A DNA stretch of 64,000 nucleotides. It comes from Sepioteuthis lessoniana. Its lineage: Eukaryota > Mollusca > Cephalopoda > Myopsida > Loliginidae. The position numbers and the translations under genes are program-made. This document shows positions 19,990 to 31,245 of the stretch, piece after piece; position 1 is the first letter of the stretch; each line of letters opens with the position of its first letter. The stretch covers positions 38,307,518 through 38,371,517 of the forward strand of contig OY757939.1 of the NCBI GenBank assembly GCA_963585895.1, given 5' to 3'. The notes below the pieces were generated by a model. It had not been told where the DNA came from and did not search any database. It was given only the letters and a program-made list of their open reading frames with translations.

Positions 19990-20302
19990 TCGAGGCTCCT
20001 AGCTCCGGCCAAACCACTTTCCAGTGGGCGGAGAATCATAGACAAACATAGAATAATACTAGACCTTCGAGTCTGGTTCAACCGGAAGACTACTACTGAG
20101 GACTCACATTGCGCTTAGTGAGTTCATGTCCAGCAGGGTCACCTGGCTCACGTTACACCCACTGAGCCTATGACCCAGCATAGTCCAGCAGAGCACGAGC
20201 CGAGACTCGTGCCCGACCTCCACCTTCCCTAAAATCTCCGTTATAAAAATGACTTGTGTCAAATCCTGTCTGATAAAAGGCAGAGATAAATATCTACACA
20301 TA
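19990..20302 (+). mobile_element. SINE-5 copy
   Basis: Collinear with 51-370: GGCTCC..CTCCGGCC, CCTTCGAGTCTGGTTCAACC, CAGCAGGGTCACCTGGC, GTCCAGCAGAGCACGAGCC, and the ATGACTTGTGTCAAATCCTG tail. Confidence 0.7.
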
Positions 20303-20332
20303 TTAAATGTATATACTGTTTCAAATAATATG

Positions 20333-20335
<3 letters not shown>

Positions 20336-20363
<28 letters not shown>

Positions 20364-20375
20364 TGTATGTATGTA
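20336..20375. repeat. (TATG)n microsatellite
   Basis: About ten TATG units. Confidence 0.95.
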
Positions 20376-20379
20376 TTAT

Positions 20380-20880
20380 GTTGGTTGTTTGGTTGGTTGG
20401 TTTTTGGTTTGTTTTAAGGCGTAATTAAATTTTAAACAATTCAGTTTAGAATAAGTATTGTCTTTTTGTTTGTATACAGTTAAATGTCAAAAAGGTTATA
20501 TTTCAAACAATTTAGTTTAGTATAAGTACAGAGTTTATTTCCATTTAAAAACAGTTCTGTTTCAGACAATTCAGTTTAGCATAAGTAAGCATTTCAATGT
20601 CAAAACATTCTATTTCAAACAATTCAGTTCAGCACAAGTACACAGTTTAGTTCCGTTTGACCCATTGATAGGACCACATCAGATCCTACCGTTCCGGGTC
20701 AAAGTGGACCTGGTAGCGATGGCAATGAAGGGAAACTGCGCATTCCCTAAAGCTCCAGCATTACTGAAGCTTCACTATCAGATTGTTTAGTGTCCTATCA
20801 GGACACTCGTTGGGGGAGTCTTACCCCTCTGCAGAGATTCAGTCGATCTATTCAACAGCCCCAATCGACTGGGCAAGTGT
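20380..20880 (-). mobile_element. HCR element
   Basis: Antisense: GGTTGGTTGG tail (stem-loop mostly lost), middle units, module with GGGTCAAAGTGGACC, and head ATCGACTGGGC at the end. Confidence 0.75.
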
Positions 20881-20894
20881 ATGAGTGCGTGTGT

Positions 20895-20920
20895 GTGAAT
20901 GTGTGTGTGTGTGTGTGTGA
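20895..20920. repeat. (GT)n microsatellite
   Basis: Short GT run. Confidence 0.9.
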
Positions 20921-21209
20921 CGCTTGATTTTGAATAAAGCACACGGTTTAAATTTGAAGATCAAGCCGAAAATTTTCTTTTATAAAAGTAAAGACTAAAT
21001 GCGCTATGTATTCGTTAAATTCTGCTTATAACCAGTGTCCATGATGATCTTCATGCTTCTATTTAGAAAGGAGAGAAATATTATATTTGATAGGATTTTA
21101 TAGTCATCCTTGTTATATTGATAAATGTTATTTCTGGACAGTATGTACTATTTTACAATTGCTTATGTTGTAAAAGTATAGAAAATGGCATTAATTCCTT
21201 TCAACTACC

Positions 21210-21668
21210 TTTTGTATACCCATAACACAAATACAAGCTGAAACATAAGCAAAGATGATTTACGACTTCAATGAACGAACGAAAAAACTTCTTTATAAAA
21301 ATATATCTCTCACACTTTATTCTCGTGAGGGTTGATGTTTCTGTGGTGTGTGAGAGATGAGTGAAGACAGGGACAGACTGCTATATTGACCTAACTTCTT
21401 CTCTTGACCATTGCACGCTGTGTTATCTTCAAGAACCCACTTGGCACTTCTTCCGTATCTCGGCTGGGTTTGCTCAACCGGGGGTCGCTGAGGGCCACAG
21501 CCCTCAGTTTGCAAGCTGGCCTCCACTTTGGCCTTCTTGTCACCAACTAACTCAACGGCCGCCGGCATCTGCCTATATTCTCTCATAACGCTCACTTGCT
21601 TCCGCTTCTTTTTCCGCTTATTTACACTGGTGCATCTCTGATTGACTGCTTTCCTACCCTAGATAACA
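21210..21668 (-). mobile_element. LTR-1 solo LTR, third copy
   Basis: In antisense it starts TGTTATCT and shares AGAGATGCACC..TGTAAATAA, GGTCAATAT..CAGTCT, TCTCACACA, AATAAAGTGTGAGAG (poly-A signal region), ATATATTTTTATAAAGAAG, TTTCGTTCGTTCATT and TTTCAGC with 45281-45783. It ends GGGTATACAAAA. Flanking 4-mers do not match, so it is older. A 92-codon open frame inside it is incidental. Confidence 0.75.
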
Positions 21669-21769
21669 CTATTTAAGACAAATTTTCTTTCTGGATTGTA
21701 TGAGTTATTTCACAATTACTTATGTTGTAAAGTATAGAGAATGATCATTATTTCCTTTAACATTTTGCC

Positions 21770-21875
21770 ATAGCTATGGATAAAATAGTAGCACTGCTAT
21801 TTTTCTACCTGGATAGCTTTGGTATTAAATGACCCGCGACGTTTGATAAGCCATTAAAAAAGAAACCAATCGAAC
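21770..21875 (+). mobile_element. SINE-1 3' half
   Basis: CATAGCTATGGATAAAATAG, then GCTTTGGTATTAAATGACC...GTTTGATAAGCC (eroded stem-loop) and AAAGAAACCAATCG tail. Confidence 0.7.
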
Positions 21876-22474
21876 TTGGTGAATTGAATTACTGCGACTA
21901 GAAAATCTGGCGAACACTTATGTGTGACATGCGGAAACACTGGACAGCTGTTTCGACCTTATTAGGTCTCAGCAGTAGTGTATACCGTGATCTCCTCCAC
22001 TGGAGATCGAACCAGCCACCAAAGAATGCAGAGCCGAAACTCTACCAGAGACGCATCAATCCACATCACACACAAATGCAGCCAAATTGTGGTAATTCAA
22101 TTCACTATATAATTTTTCTACTTAAAAAAGAAAATTTACACCAATCGAACTTAGCAATAAAGTACAGAAAACGACCATTATTTTATTCAAACTTTGCTTT
22201 TCTGCCCTCGGTAATGTTTTTGTGTGACAAATTTTGTTCCTGGTTAGTAAGTGTTATTCCTTAATAGTTTATGCTGTAAACATATAGAACATGACCATTA
22301 TTCCTTTCAAACTTTGCTTTTCTGCTTTGGATAATGAAACTTAAAAATTAACTTATTTCTCTGGAAAAACGAGAAAAATTGCTCATTGTCATTTACGTAA
22401 GGTCAGAATAAAACATGATGAATTGAAATTTACATATATTTATAGTAAATTAAATCAAATTATTATTATTTGAA

Positions 22475-22690
22475 AGACTTGACCACTGGAGCCCTACAGA
22501 GTGCGGAGTACCCATTCATTGCCATGTCTAATTATTGAATAAAAATTATTATTACTATTAGGTACTTGAAACCATATAATTTTGTGCAAAGAAATGATTA
22601 TTATTAAATACAAATAATGACTTACAGCCATACAATTGTTAGTATTAGATAAGAATACTTGAAACCATACAACTGTGTGCAAAAGACTAT
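22475..22690 (+). mobile_element. HCR fragment, long-body type
   Basis: GTGCGGAGTACCCATTCATT then body units with ACTTGAAACCATATAAT..TGTGCAAA. Head and tail missing. Confidence 0.65.
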
Positions 22691-22764
22691 TCAGAAATAA
22701 CTACACAAAAATTTGAACTTGGAAGTACTGTGGTACTATGGGGGGAGGCATTCGTTTTTGTGGG

Positions 22765-23190
22765 TGTGGGTGAGCGCCAGTCAGAGGATTCCTTTGTCTG
22801 CTTTGGTGCGAAACCCACACAAAGGGATTTTGCTCGAGATTTCCTACGATTCCTGAAGTAGACAAGAATAAGCAAGGTCCCAGGGCCGTTAACAGAAGAG
22901 GGGAGATAGCGACAGACAGGGAAAGGCGACAGTCAGAGAGAGACAGCTGCTGATGGAGTAGTTGGGACCTGTGGACCGAGAGGCCGGGTCGGCCAGTGCG
23001 AGAGAATAAGTCAGCGTTCCTAGTAGCTGTGTGGGAATTTCGCTCGGATACACGCTCGCGATAGGCACAGATGCTCAGAAATCTCAGAAAAGTGCTAAAA
23101 ACTTCGCCCTTCTTACGCTTAGAGCTAACCCAAGTCCGTGCTCGTTTGTTATTCTTTCTTCCATTCTCGGTAATATATGTTATATCAGCA
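22765..23190 (-). repeat. R1 dispersed repeat, second copy
   Basis: Reverse complement matches 3660-4080 (see that entry). Contains the inverted pair CCTTTGT...ACAAAGG (about 22790-22822). GC-richer than the surroundings. Confidence 0.5.
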
Positions 23191-23399
23191 GCATATTTGT
23201 AAAACGTGTGAAATACCCCCGGCCGGAGATGAGAGAAACCACTATACTATTGAATGGCCATGAGCTGGTTTAAGAGGTTGAGATAGTGAAGGTCGGCCAG
23301 CAGGTATATTATCACAGTACAATGAACCTATAATGTAAGCAATTCACTAACCTCTATGCATAAGATAACTCCGAGCGGTTGCCAGGCCGTTACGATGCA

Positions 23400-23600
23400 T
23401 CTATCAATCAGCTATGAATCTACCAGTAATGTTCTGGAAAATGTTTAGATTTGAACATTTCATTACCCAGGTCACAAAAGCGAAAGTTGAAAAGAAAAAT
23501 AGATCTTTTCCATTGGGTTAGACATGGAAAATAACACTTTTTTCTTTGGGAATAAGAAAAGGCAAAAACAAAACTTGTTAAACAGTGAAATGATAAAGAA
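23400..23600 (+). repeat. R3 fragment
   Basis: GTTCTGGAAAATGTTTAG...CATTACCC..GTCACAAAAGCGAAAG and GAAAAATAGATCTTTT match 18800-18940. Confidence 0.5.
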
Positions 23601-23639
23601 TTTTGAATTATCTACCTTTAACAATGATTTCATTAAACA

Positions 23640-23895
23640 AAATAGTAAAGTTGGCGACAGTAGTCGAGGGTGACCCGAAGGTTCCCTTTTCGAGAATTTC
23701 TACACCAAAATGTTGGGGGGGCGCTACTCCTTTCCCTGGATTGCTCCGCTTTACCCTTGATCCGTATCTTATTATGCTGAGTGTTAGGCAAGGAGGCATC
23801 AAGTACCATTTTTGAGTCTTTGGTATGACTCGACCTGGGATTGAACATAGGTCTCCTGGACCATGGCGAACACTCTAACCATCATGCCAATGTCC
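23640..23895 (-). mobile_element. SINE-3 copy
   Basis: Complete reverse SINE-3: AAGTTGGCGAC, GTCGAGGGTGACCCGAAGG, GATTGCTCC, GAGTCTTTGGTATGACTCGA, GGGATTGAACATAGG (B box complement) and the head. Confidence 0.85.
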
Positions 23896-23982
23896 GGCAA
23901 AATAATATAAGCAAAATAAATTATTTTTTATTTTTTTGTTCGGGTTTTTTTGTTTTGTTTTGTTTTTGTTTTTTTGTTTTTT

Positions 23983-24530
23983 TGGATATCAACCTTTGTT
24001 GGTTATTTAATGCCAAATCCATTTTTATATAATAAAACAGCTCTATTTCAAACAATTCAGTTTAGCAAAAGTACACAGTTTAATTATCAAAAACATTTCC
24101 ATTTCAAGCTATCCAGTTTAGTCGAACAGTTCTAATTCAAAAAATTTAGTTCAGTATAAATATAGATTTTGTTTATGTACATTAAACTGTCAAAACAGTA
24201 CAATTTTGCACATTTCAGTTTAGCGTAGTACAGTTTCAATGACAAAAAGAATTCTCTTTCAAGTAATTCAGTTTAGCATAAGTAAGCATTTTAGTTCTAT
24301 TTGACTCCTAGATAGGACCCTATCAAGGTGCTACCACTCTGGGCCAGGGTGGGCCTGGGAGCGATGGCAAAGAAGGGGTACTCCGCATTTCTCAAAGCTC
24401 CAGTATTGCTGGAACCTCACCATAAGATTGTTTAGTGTCATATCTAGGACACTCGTTGGGGCGGAGGGAGTCTTACCCCTCTGCATAGAAGCAGTCGGCG
24501 TATTTTACAGCTCCACAAGCCGACTGGGCA
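23983..24530 (-). mobile_element. HCR element
   Basis: Antisense with tail stem-loop (ATATCAACC..GGTTATTTAATGCC), middle units, the perfect GATAGGACCCTATC hairpin (24311-24324), module and head CCGACTGGGC near 24522-24531. Preceded by a poly-T-rich stretch, the complement of an A-rich tail. Confidence 0.85.
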
Positions 24531-24747
24531 ATAAAATGCATGAATAAGTATTTTGAAATAACCTTACCATAATGTATGAATTTATTTTATTTTATTTCTT
24601 TAGCAGACATTAATGAGTTCATTTGATATTTGCAGTAGTAAAATACGAACAAAGAAAGTTAATAAGAAATTAGAACATATTCCAAACTAAAAATCAGTCG
24701 CTTCCATTTTATTTCTATTGTTATAAAGGAAATTATCAAAAATTTCT

Positions 24748-24795
<48 letters not shown>

Positions 24796-24921
24796 CAATA
24801 TGCTATATTTATTCCTTTTATAATAATGGAAATTATGACAGGAAAGCAAACATTTGGTATGGGATTTATTTATATTTGGTTTCACGTCATAATTTGTTCC
24901 ATTCAGTCAAAAGTTCTATAC

Positions 24922-24960
<39 letters not shown>

Positions 24961-25002
24961 TAAACACGAATCATCCCCACCCATTGTCATCGGATGCCTA
25001 CT

Positions 25003-25054
<52 letters not shown>

Positions 25055-25243
25055 TAAGTGTTGGTTGTCATTAAATCACTTTTGGGGGTTTTGGCGAACC
25101 AAGTGTAATATAATATGGAGAGTGGTCAATTTCTAGGATAGAGCTATACTAATAGGTAAATATATATCAGATTTATATATTTAATGCCATGGAATTTAGT
25201 CTGCTAAATTCCATGTCACTGAATATATAAATCTAATATATAT

Positions 25244-25295
<52 letters not shown>

Positions 25296-25410
25296 TGATT
25301 GATTTTGGTGGATCTGACAAGTCTACTGAAGTTCTTCTCTTAATAAAGAACGAAATATTATCACAAAACATGATGTAAGTGTTTGATTTATCCACTTTTC
25401 CCCTTATTTT

Positions 25411-25454
<44 letters not shown>

Positions 25455-25455
25455 T
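24748..25455. repeat. Cluster of (AT)n microsatellites
   Basis: AT runs at about 24750-24792, 24928-24958, 25005-25052, 25238-25276 (continuing as GA repeats) and 25418-25451. Confidence 0.9.
25169..25234. other. 31-bp inverted repeat with 4-nt loop
   Basis: Arms 25169-25199 and 25204-25234 match at 28 of 31 positions; one of the three differences is a G-T pair. The core is CATGGAATTTAG / CTAAATTCCATG. Further TA-rich pairing continues beyond the arms. Confidence 0.85.
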
Positions 25456-25569
25456 TGAATGACTCGTTTTTTATTCTTTTTATAGTGATGTAAACGGATT
25501 TCCTTTATGAATAATAAGAAATGAACCCAGTATCGTTGAGAGGTAAAAAAAAACAACTTTACGAGCATA

Positions 25570-25710
25570 AGTTTTCGAGGAAAGAAAGAAAGAAAGAAAG
25601 AAGTGAGAAAAACGTAAAGTTCGAGAGAGAAATGTAAGCTTAGAGAGATGTGCAAATTTAAAAAGAGAGTGGTGTGCAAATTTAGAGAGATGTATATTTA
25701 GAGAGATACA

Positions 25711-25750
<40 letters not shown>

Positions 25751-25962
25751 AAAGCAAAGTTCGAGAGAGATGCACAGTTGGTGAGAGAGATCCAAAGTTA
25801 GAGAAACTGATAGAGGAAGTGGGAGAGAGATAAAAAGAAGAGAAAGAGAAGATACAAAAAACAAAGCTAACGAAAGAGAGAGAGGCAGACAAATGTAAAT
25901 TTAGGGTGAGAGGGAAATACTCAAAGAAAGAAAGATGCTAAGTTAAAAAGAGAGTGTGTGTT

Positions 25963-26000
<38 letters not shown>

Positions 26001-26085
26001 GCAATATGAGAAACAGACGCAAAGTAAGAAAGAGGGGGAGATGCAAAATTAGAAAAAAAAACAGAGAGAGAGAGAGAGAAACTTT
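25570..26085. repeat. (GAAA)n and (GA)n purine-rich tract
   Basis: GAAA runs at about 25578-25602 and 25710-25752 and GA runs at about 25966-25998 and 26061-26081, joined by GAGAGA-rich degenerate sequence. Frames on the other strand encode low-complexity FFLS/SLSL repeats. Confidence 0.9.
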
Positions 26086-26701
26086 TGATAGCAGATTCAA
26101 TTGCCGGAGTAAAACCTTGATTGCTAATCTTGCGAATAGTTTGTTTTTTAATCATTGCTCGCGATTTAAGTCTTAGTTTACCGTAAAAAAAAGTTAAGGT
26201 GAAAAGTTTGGGGTTAGTTGTTGGTGTTAGGAGTTGAGACTGGGGGTGAGATCATCGTTTTAGTTTCCCCAAGCGCTGCCAATTCTGTTGGCCGAAACGT
26301 AAAGATCACCTGGCCGGCTTCACACGATGAGAAAAGGCAACTCTATGAGAACGAGGGTTAAAAATCGTATTTCTATTAATAATGTAATTTTTGTTTTCGT
26401 CCAAAATCATGTTTTAAATTTGGATAATTGTTTGTTTGCTTTTTTTTTTTCTCTCCCAGAGATAGCAATAAATAAGTAATACAATAATCAATACCCGAAA
26501 AATTTGTTTCTAATCAATGGACGTGTTTCTTTTCCAAATCACTCTTATTTAATTACTTGCTTTCTTAAATCAGATAATAAAAATAAAAAAAGGAAAAATA
26601 ATAAATAAAGAATTATAAAAAAAAACGAAGAGAAGACATAATCTTTTTCAGAGCCAGTAAACAAATCGTCATTCAGATACCCACAAAAAGAAAACTATAA
26701 A

Positions 26702-26732
<31 letters not shown>

Positions 26733-26967
26733 GCTTCAAACATCCCAAGACAACCAACTCATGCACAATCTTCATAACTAAAGAGACTTAACATTCACCC
26801 TGAATCAAATTGCAAAAGAAAAAAAACGTAATTCATTTACCGGACTACACATGTTGCCAAAAACAATACATTGGCAAATCAGAATGGCCATTTTATTTAA
26901 AATTAAATAAGTATGCACACAGAACGAAAACTATGCATTACAACAAACTCACCATCCTATCATGTCA
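26086..26967. other. Unassigned sequence
   Basis: No gene. A GC-richer patch at 26265-26350 carries GTTGGCCGAAACG and CACCTGGCCGGC, perhaps part of an unassigned repeat. An AT run lies at about 26706-26732. Confidence 0.4.
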
Positions 26968-27770
26968 CCTGCGGCTGTAGATTACGACGACTGCCTAACT
27001 GTTGAGGAGTAAGATCCCCCACCCCATGACAAGTGCCCCAGGTATAACATTAAGCGACATCTGATAGTGAGGCTCCAGTACTGGATTGTTTTGGTTGGGT
27101 TTTATAGTATATCAACCGTTGTTGGTTATTTAATGCTAAATCGTGTTTTTATATAGATATTAAATATTTGATTTGTAAACACATTTTTAGATACACGCAG
27201 TTAAAGGATCAAACAGTTCTATTTCTAACAATTCAATATAGCATATGTCGACAAAATTAAATGATTCCAAGTATTGCTATATGTCACTAGCAATTCAATT
27301 AAATACCAGTCATTTGTTTACACATAGTTAAATGATCAAACAGTTATATTTCAAGCAATTCAACTTAGCTTAAGACATTTGTTTGCACTCAGTTTAAATG
27401 TCAAACAGTTCTATTTGACTCCTAGAGATGACAATATAAGGCGTTACCACTCTGGGAGTAGTGGCAAAGAAGGAGTTCTCTGTTTCTCTAATGCTCCAGC
27501 AATACTGGAACTAACTATCAGGTTGTTTAATGTCATAATCAGGACACTCGTTGGGTGTGTCTTGCCCCCGCCTGCAGAGATGCAGTCGGTGTATTCTACA
27601 GCCCCAGCCGACTGGACTATACAGTACTGGATTTGGGGGAAGTGTGGAGTACCCCTTCTTCATCATTTCTCCCAGGTCCACTCTGACCCAGAGTGGTAGT
27701 ACCTGTTTAGGCCAAATAGATCAGTTTAATCATTTATTTAGGTTTATTATACATTCTAACCATACAGTAA
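26968..27770 (+). mobile_element. Older HCR split by a younger antisense HCR
   Basis: Sense head and first hairpins at 26968-27087. The module resumes at 27622 (CAGTACTGGATTTGGGGG) and fades by 27770. The break is exactly at a 12-bp repeat, CAGTACTGGATT (27076-27087 and 27622-27633). Confidence 0.85.
27088..27621 (-). mobile_element. HCR element, complete, with 12-bp target-site duplication
   Basis: The best-bounded copy, 534 bp. In sense it starts TATAGTCCAGTCGGC (head stem CAGTCGG/CCGACTG perfect, arms 27608-27614 and 27583-27589) and ends CCATAAAACC-type tail, here CTATAAAACCCAACCAAAAC. No coding capacity. The variable-length duplication and A/C-rich 3' end indicate a non-autonomous retroposon. 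Confidence 0.9.
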
Positions 27771-27774
27771 AGTA

Positions 27775-28018
27775 AGTAAAGTTAGTGACTGTAGTCAAGG
27801 GCAACCAGAAGGCCCCCTTTTCAATAGCTAGCACACCGAGGTGTAGGGAAGGGCCCAACTCTTTTCCCTGGATTGCTCCACTTTACTCTTGATACGTACC
27901 TTACATTGCTGAGAGTTAAGCTAGGAGGTATCAAGTACCATTTTTAAAGTCTTCGGTATGACTCGACCTGTGATTGAACCCAGGCCTCCCGGACCATTGG
28001 CTAACGCTCTACCCAGTC
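27775..28018 (-). mobile_element. SINE-3 copy
   Basis: Reverse SINE-3, end to head: AAGTAAAGTTAGTGAC, CACACCGAGGTGTAGGG, AAAGTCTTCGGTATGACTCG, GTGATTGAACCCAGG and GCTAACGCTCTACCCAG. Confidence 0.85.
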
Positions 28019-28154
28019 ATCTCATAAGATGTATAGCAATAACATACTGGATTTTCAAGAGTCTACGACAATTTTAAATGCCCATATGAAAAAATTCAGG
28101 AAACTTATCGTATGCACCTCGAACTTATTTATTTATTTATTATTATTGCTAATA

Positions 28155-28489
28155 CGTGTTTCGACTTCAAATTTGACCGTTTACAAAAACATTCTATTTA
28201 AAATTATTCTAAGTATGAAAATAAAATAAAATGATAGCAATAGAAAAATTTAACATGCTAGCCAAAAGGTCATCATCGGGGATGAATTCCATCTCTCTAC
28301 GGATCAATTTCGAATATATCTTTTCTGTATTACTCGTTTTCGTAAAAACCAAAATATTCAGTTCTGATGCTGACTTTCGGCTTGCATGAAAAATTTTTTT
28401 CGACTATTATCATTTTATTTTATTTTCATAGTTAAAATAATTTTTGATAGAATGTTTTTGTATGCCAGCAAATTTGAAGTCGAAACACG
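28155..28489. mobile_element. Foldback element (FB-1) with ~86-bp inverted arms
   Basis: Left arm 28155-28240 (CGTGTTTCGACTTCAAATTT...GAAAATAAAATAAAATGATA) matches the reverse complement of 28404-28489 at roughly 85% by eye. The central ~160 bp is unique. The arms would form a long hairpin. The superfamily is not identifiable and no duplication was confirmed. Confidence 0.7.
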
Positions 28490-28557
28490 AGTTGATAAAA
28501 ACAGATTTCGTCCATGTATCTTTTTCGACGTATATTTTGTCTCATTCATTTCATTTC

Positions 28558-28772
<215 letters not shown>

Positions 28773-28775
<3 letters not shown>

Positions 28776-29394
28776 CTATTTTGGGGGAGAAAATTTTTGG
28801 TCTGTAAGTTCTGTTGACTATCTGTTTTAATATCTATTTTTACCAATTTTCACTGCTCTTCACACAAGACTGCGCATGTTATGAAGAAACTTCTGTAGAA
28901 ACTGCTCAAAACTTTATTCCTAAGACCCATCAACCATCATTGGTAATTTTCAAAGGTCATGTTGAGATGGTATTGCTTTTAAATTCAGACAATTTTCCTG
29001 TCCATCAGGAGATTGTATCTCCAAGGTTCATAAAAGAAAGCTTTTAACTTATACATTGGTCAAACGAATTCTTTTACGTCCATCTATTGTCACTTATCAG
29101 ACAATAACCATATATCAACTCAAGTTAAACAACAGAATTTCAGGCCATTTTATTGCTACCGATATTAGTCAAATGCTTGTAGACAACACAAACCATATAA
29201 CTTAGATTATAAAAGTATTTATAAATAATAGAAGGAATAAATATGAAATATCAAATGGAATAACAACCTAGAAAGCATGTAAGAATAAATACAGAGGGTC
29301 ATAAAAATACTGTGTTTTTGAAAAATAATTGTCCAATTACACTCAACACTGCCTCTAACAAATTGAAAACCCGGGTAATTTTATGAGCTTCTTA
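28773..29394. other. Unassigned sequence
   Basis: A 77-codon frame (28814-29047) has no recognisable domain. Nothing else seen. Confidence 0.35.
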
Positions 29395-30095
29395 CAAAAT
29401 GTAGGTTAGTATTTTGTGAACAGCATCCATTTTTACGGAACTGTAAGAATTTTGGGAACCATAAGAATTTAGGAAATAGAATTTTGGAGAAAGAATAAGA
29501 ATTCTGGGAGCAAGGTTAGCATTTGGGGTGGGCATTAAGCATTTTTGGGGGACAGTAACTATTTGGGGGGCATTAAGATTTTTGGGGAGGACAGAAAGCA
29601 TTTTAAGGGAACAGACACCATTTCAGGTAAAATTCAGCATTTTCAGGAGACGTGAGGAATTTTAGAGGACATTTAGAATTTGAAGGGACAGTAGGCATTT
29701 TCGGGGGACAGTAAGCATTTTGGGGGGACAGTAACTTTTATTGGGGGGGCGTTAAGAATTTGGGGACAACAAAAAAGATTTTGATGAGACAGACGCCATT
29801 TCAGGCGACATTCAGTATTTTGAGGAGACATGAAGCATTTTGAGAGGATATTGAGAATTTCAAGGGACAGTAGTAACTTTTACTGGGGGGGGGCATTAAG
29901 AATTTGGGGCGGACAGAAGGCATTTTAAGGGGACAGATACTATTTCAGGTGACATTCTGCATTTTGAGGAGACATTGAGAATTTGAAGAGACAGTAGGCA
30001 TTTTCGGGGGACAGTAAATATTTTGAAGGGACATTCGACCTTTTTAGAGAACTGTAAGCATTTTTAGAATACAGTAAGCCTTTTTAAGTGACACT
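29395..30095. repeat. G-rich ~20-bp tandem repeat with higher-order structure
   Basis: Basic unit GGGGACAGTAAGCATTTT. A longer block with CAGAC(A/G)CCATTTCAGG, ACATTCAG(C/T)ATTTT, GAGACATGA and TTGAGAATTT recurs near 29604, 29788 and 29932, roughly 150-185 bp apart. G runs of 5-8 are on the + strand. Confidence 0.85.
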
Positions 30096-30100
30096 CTCTA

Positions 30101-30706
30101 TGTTGTATATTGACCTTCAACCCGGCCAAACATGCCATTCCAAAGTGATGAACCGGAAGGAAGTGACACATTCCGATGGCAGTTATGAGAAGAAATCGCG
30201 TAGGCGGACTTGGCAGACAATATGGGACAAGGTAAAATCCCATGGTACACTCATAGACTGATGCACCGGAAGAGAGTGACCTGTGAACTGTTATTTCCGC
30301 TTGATGACGATCAAACATGCCATTCCAAAGATTGAGTGGGCGATTGAACTATTATATAACTCGGTGAAGACAGGAAGTCAGTGAGTTGGAGAGCAGATGA
30401 GTTAATGACAAGATGCGGTAGAGAAGCCCGCACCTAGCTGAGTGAGCCCCCGGGCCACCGGTTCAGCAACACTGGAGAACAAGAAAGACACAACGCTGAT
30501 GGCCATAAGAGTGGGGGTCAATATATTGCAGTTCTGTTCGGTCTCCAACTCCCTCTCACACACAAAACCTTTAAAATAAAGTGAGAGGTATATTTTTTTA
30601 AAGAAGTCTTTATTCATTGCGTCAATATGTATTCTGCCTGTATATGTGGGTATATGTATATGCATTATGTGTTTGTATAGTTAATCATGGTCATGGCTAT
30701 ACAACA
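30101..30706 (+). mobile_element. LTR-1 solo LTR, long copy
   Basis: Ends form a perfect inverted repeat: TGTTGTATA at 30101 and TATACAACA at 30706. Internal landmarks: TATA-like ATTATATAAC (about 30352), poly-A signal AATAAA (about 30577), TGAGAGGTATATTTTT. Homologous to 45281-45783 and 21210-21668. An 18-bp direct repeat, AAACATGCCATTCCAAAG, occurs at 30128-30145 and 30313-30330, marking an internal duplication. No internal coding region, PBS or second LTR is adjacent. Confidence 0.85.
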
Positions 30707-31245
30707 TATATATCAGGTTACTTGTGTTGTAAAGCTTTGCAATGAAAAAAACTAATGAGAAAGTGAATTTAAATTTTACATAAGAATTAGCACGAGAAAT
30801 ATACATAAAAATGTCTCCAATTTTATAAAAATAACAAACTATGACCTGTTAATTCAACCAAGAAAAATAATCAAGCCACTAATCGGAGGGGAGTGTAAAA
30901 TACACCGATTGCATCTTTGCAGAGGGTTAATACGACTCCTCCACAAACAATATAACGAGTGTCCAAAATACAATAGTATATCATTTGATTGTGAGGCTCC
31001 AGTTCTGGAGCTTTGGAGAATGTGGAGTACTCTTTTATTGCCATTACTCCCAGGCTCACTCTGAACCAGACAGTTGTACCTGTTAGAATCTTATCTATGG
31101 GTCAAATAGAACTGTTTAACCATTTAACCTAGTAAAAATAAATGACATTGAATTGTTATTGTTAAATAGCAATACTTGAAATCATTTAACTGTGTGCAAG
31201 CAAATAATTAATATTGAATAGAATTATTAGTGTTAGATAGCAATC

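Larger units (their letters stand above)
21060..22470 (+). repeat. R3 repeat nest, interrupted
   Basis: Roughly 100-bp R3 units (ACTTATGTTGTAAAGTATAG, CATTATTCCTTTCAAACTTT, GCTTTTCTGC) at about 21120-21209, 21669-21768, 22140-22235 and 22236-22335. They are separated by LTR-1 (21210-21668) and a SINE-1 half (21770-21875). 21900-22080 is unassigned. Confidence 0.55.

Noticed and set aside
21317..21595. 92-codon minus-strand frame as a small protein gene
   Set aside because: It lies inside the antisense LTR-1 copy and is not open in the other two copies.
27088..27621. HCR as a Helitron
   Set aside because: It has a 3' hairpin, but also target-site duplications and an A/C-rich tail instead of CTRR between A and T.
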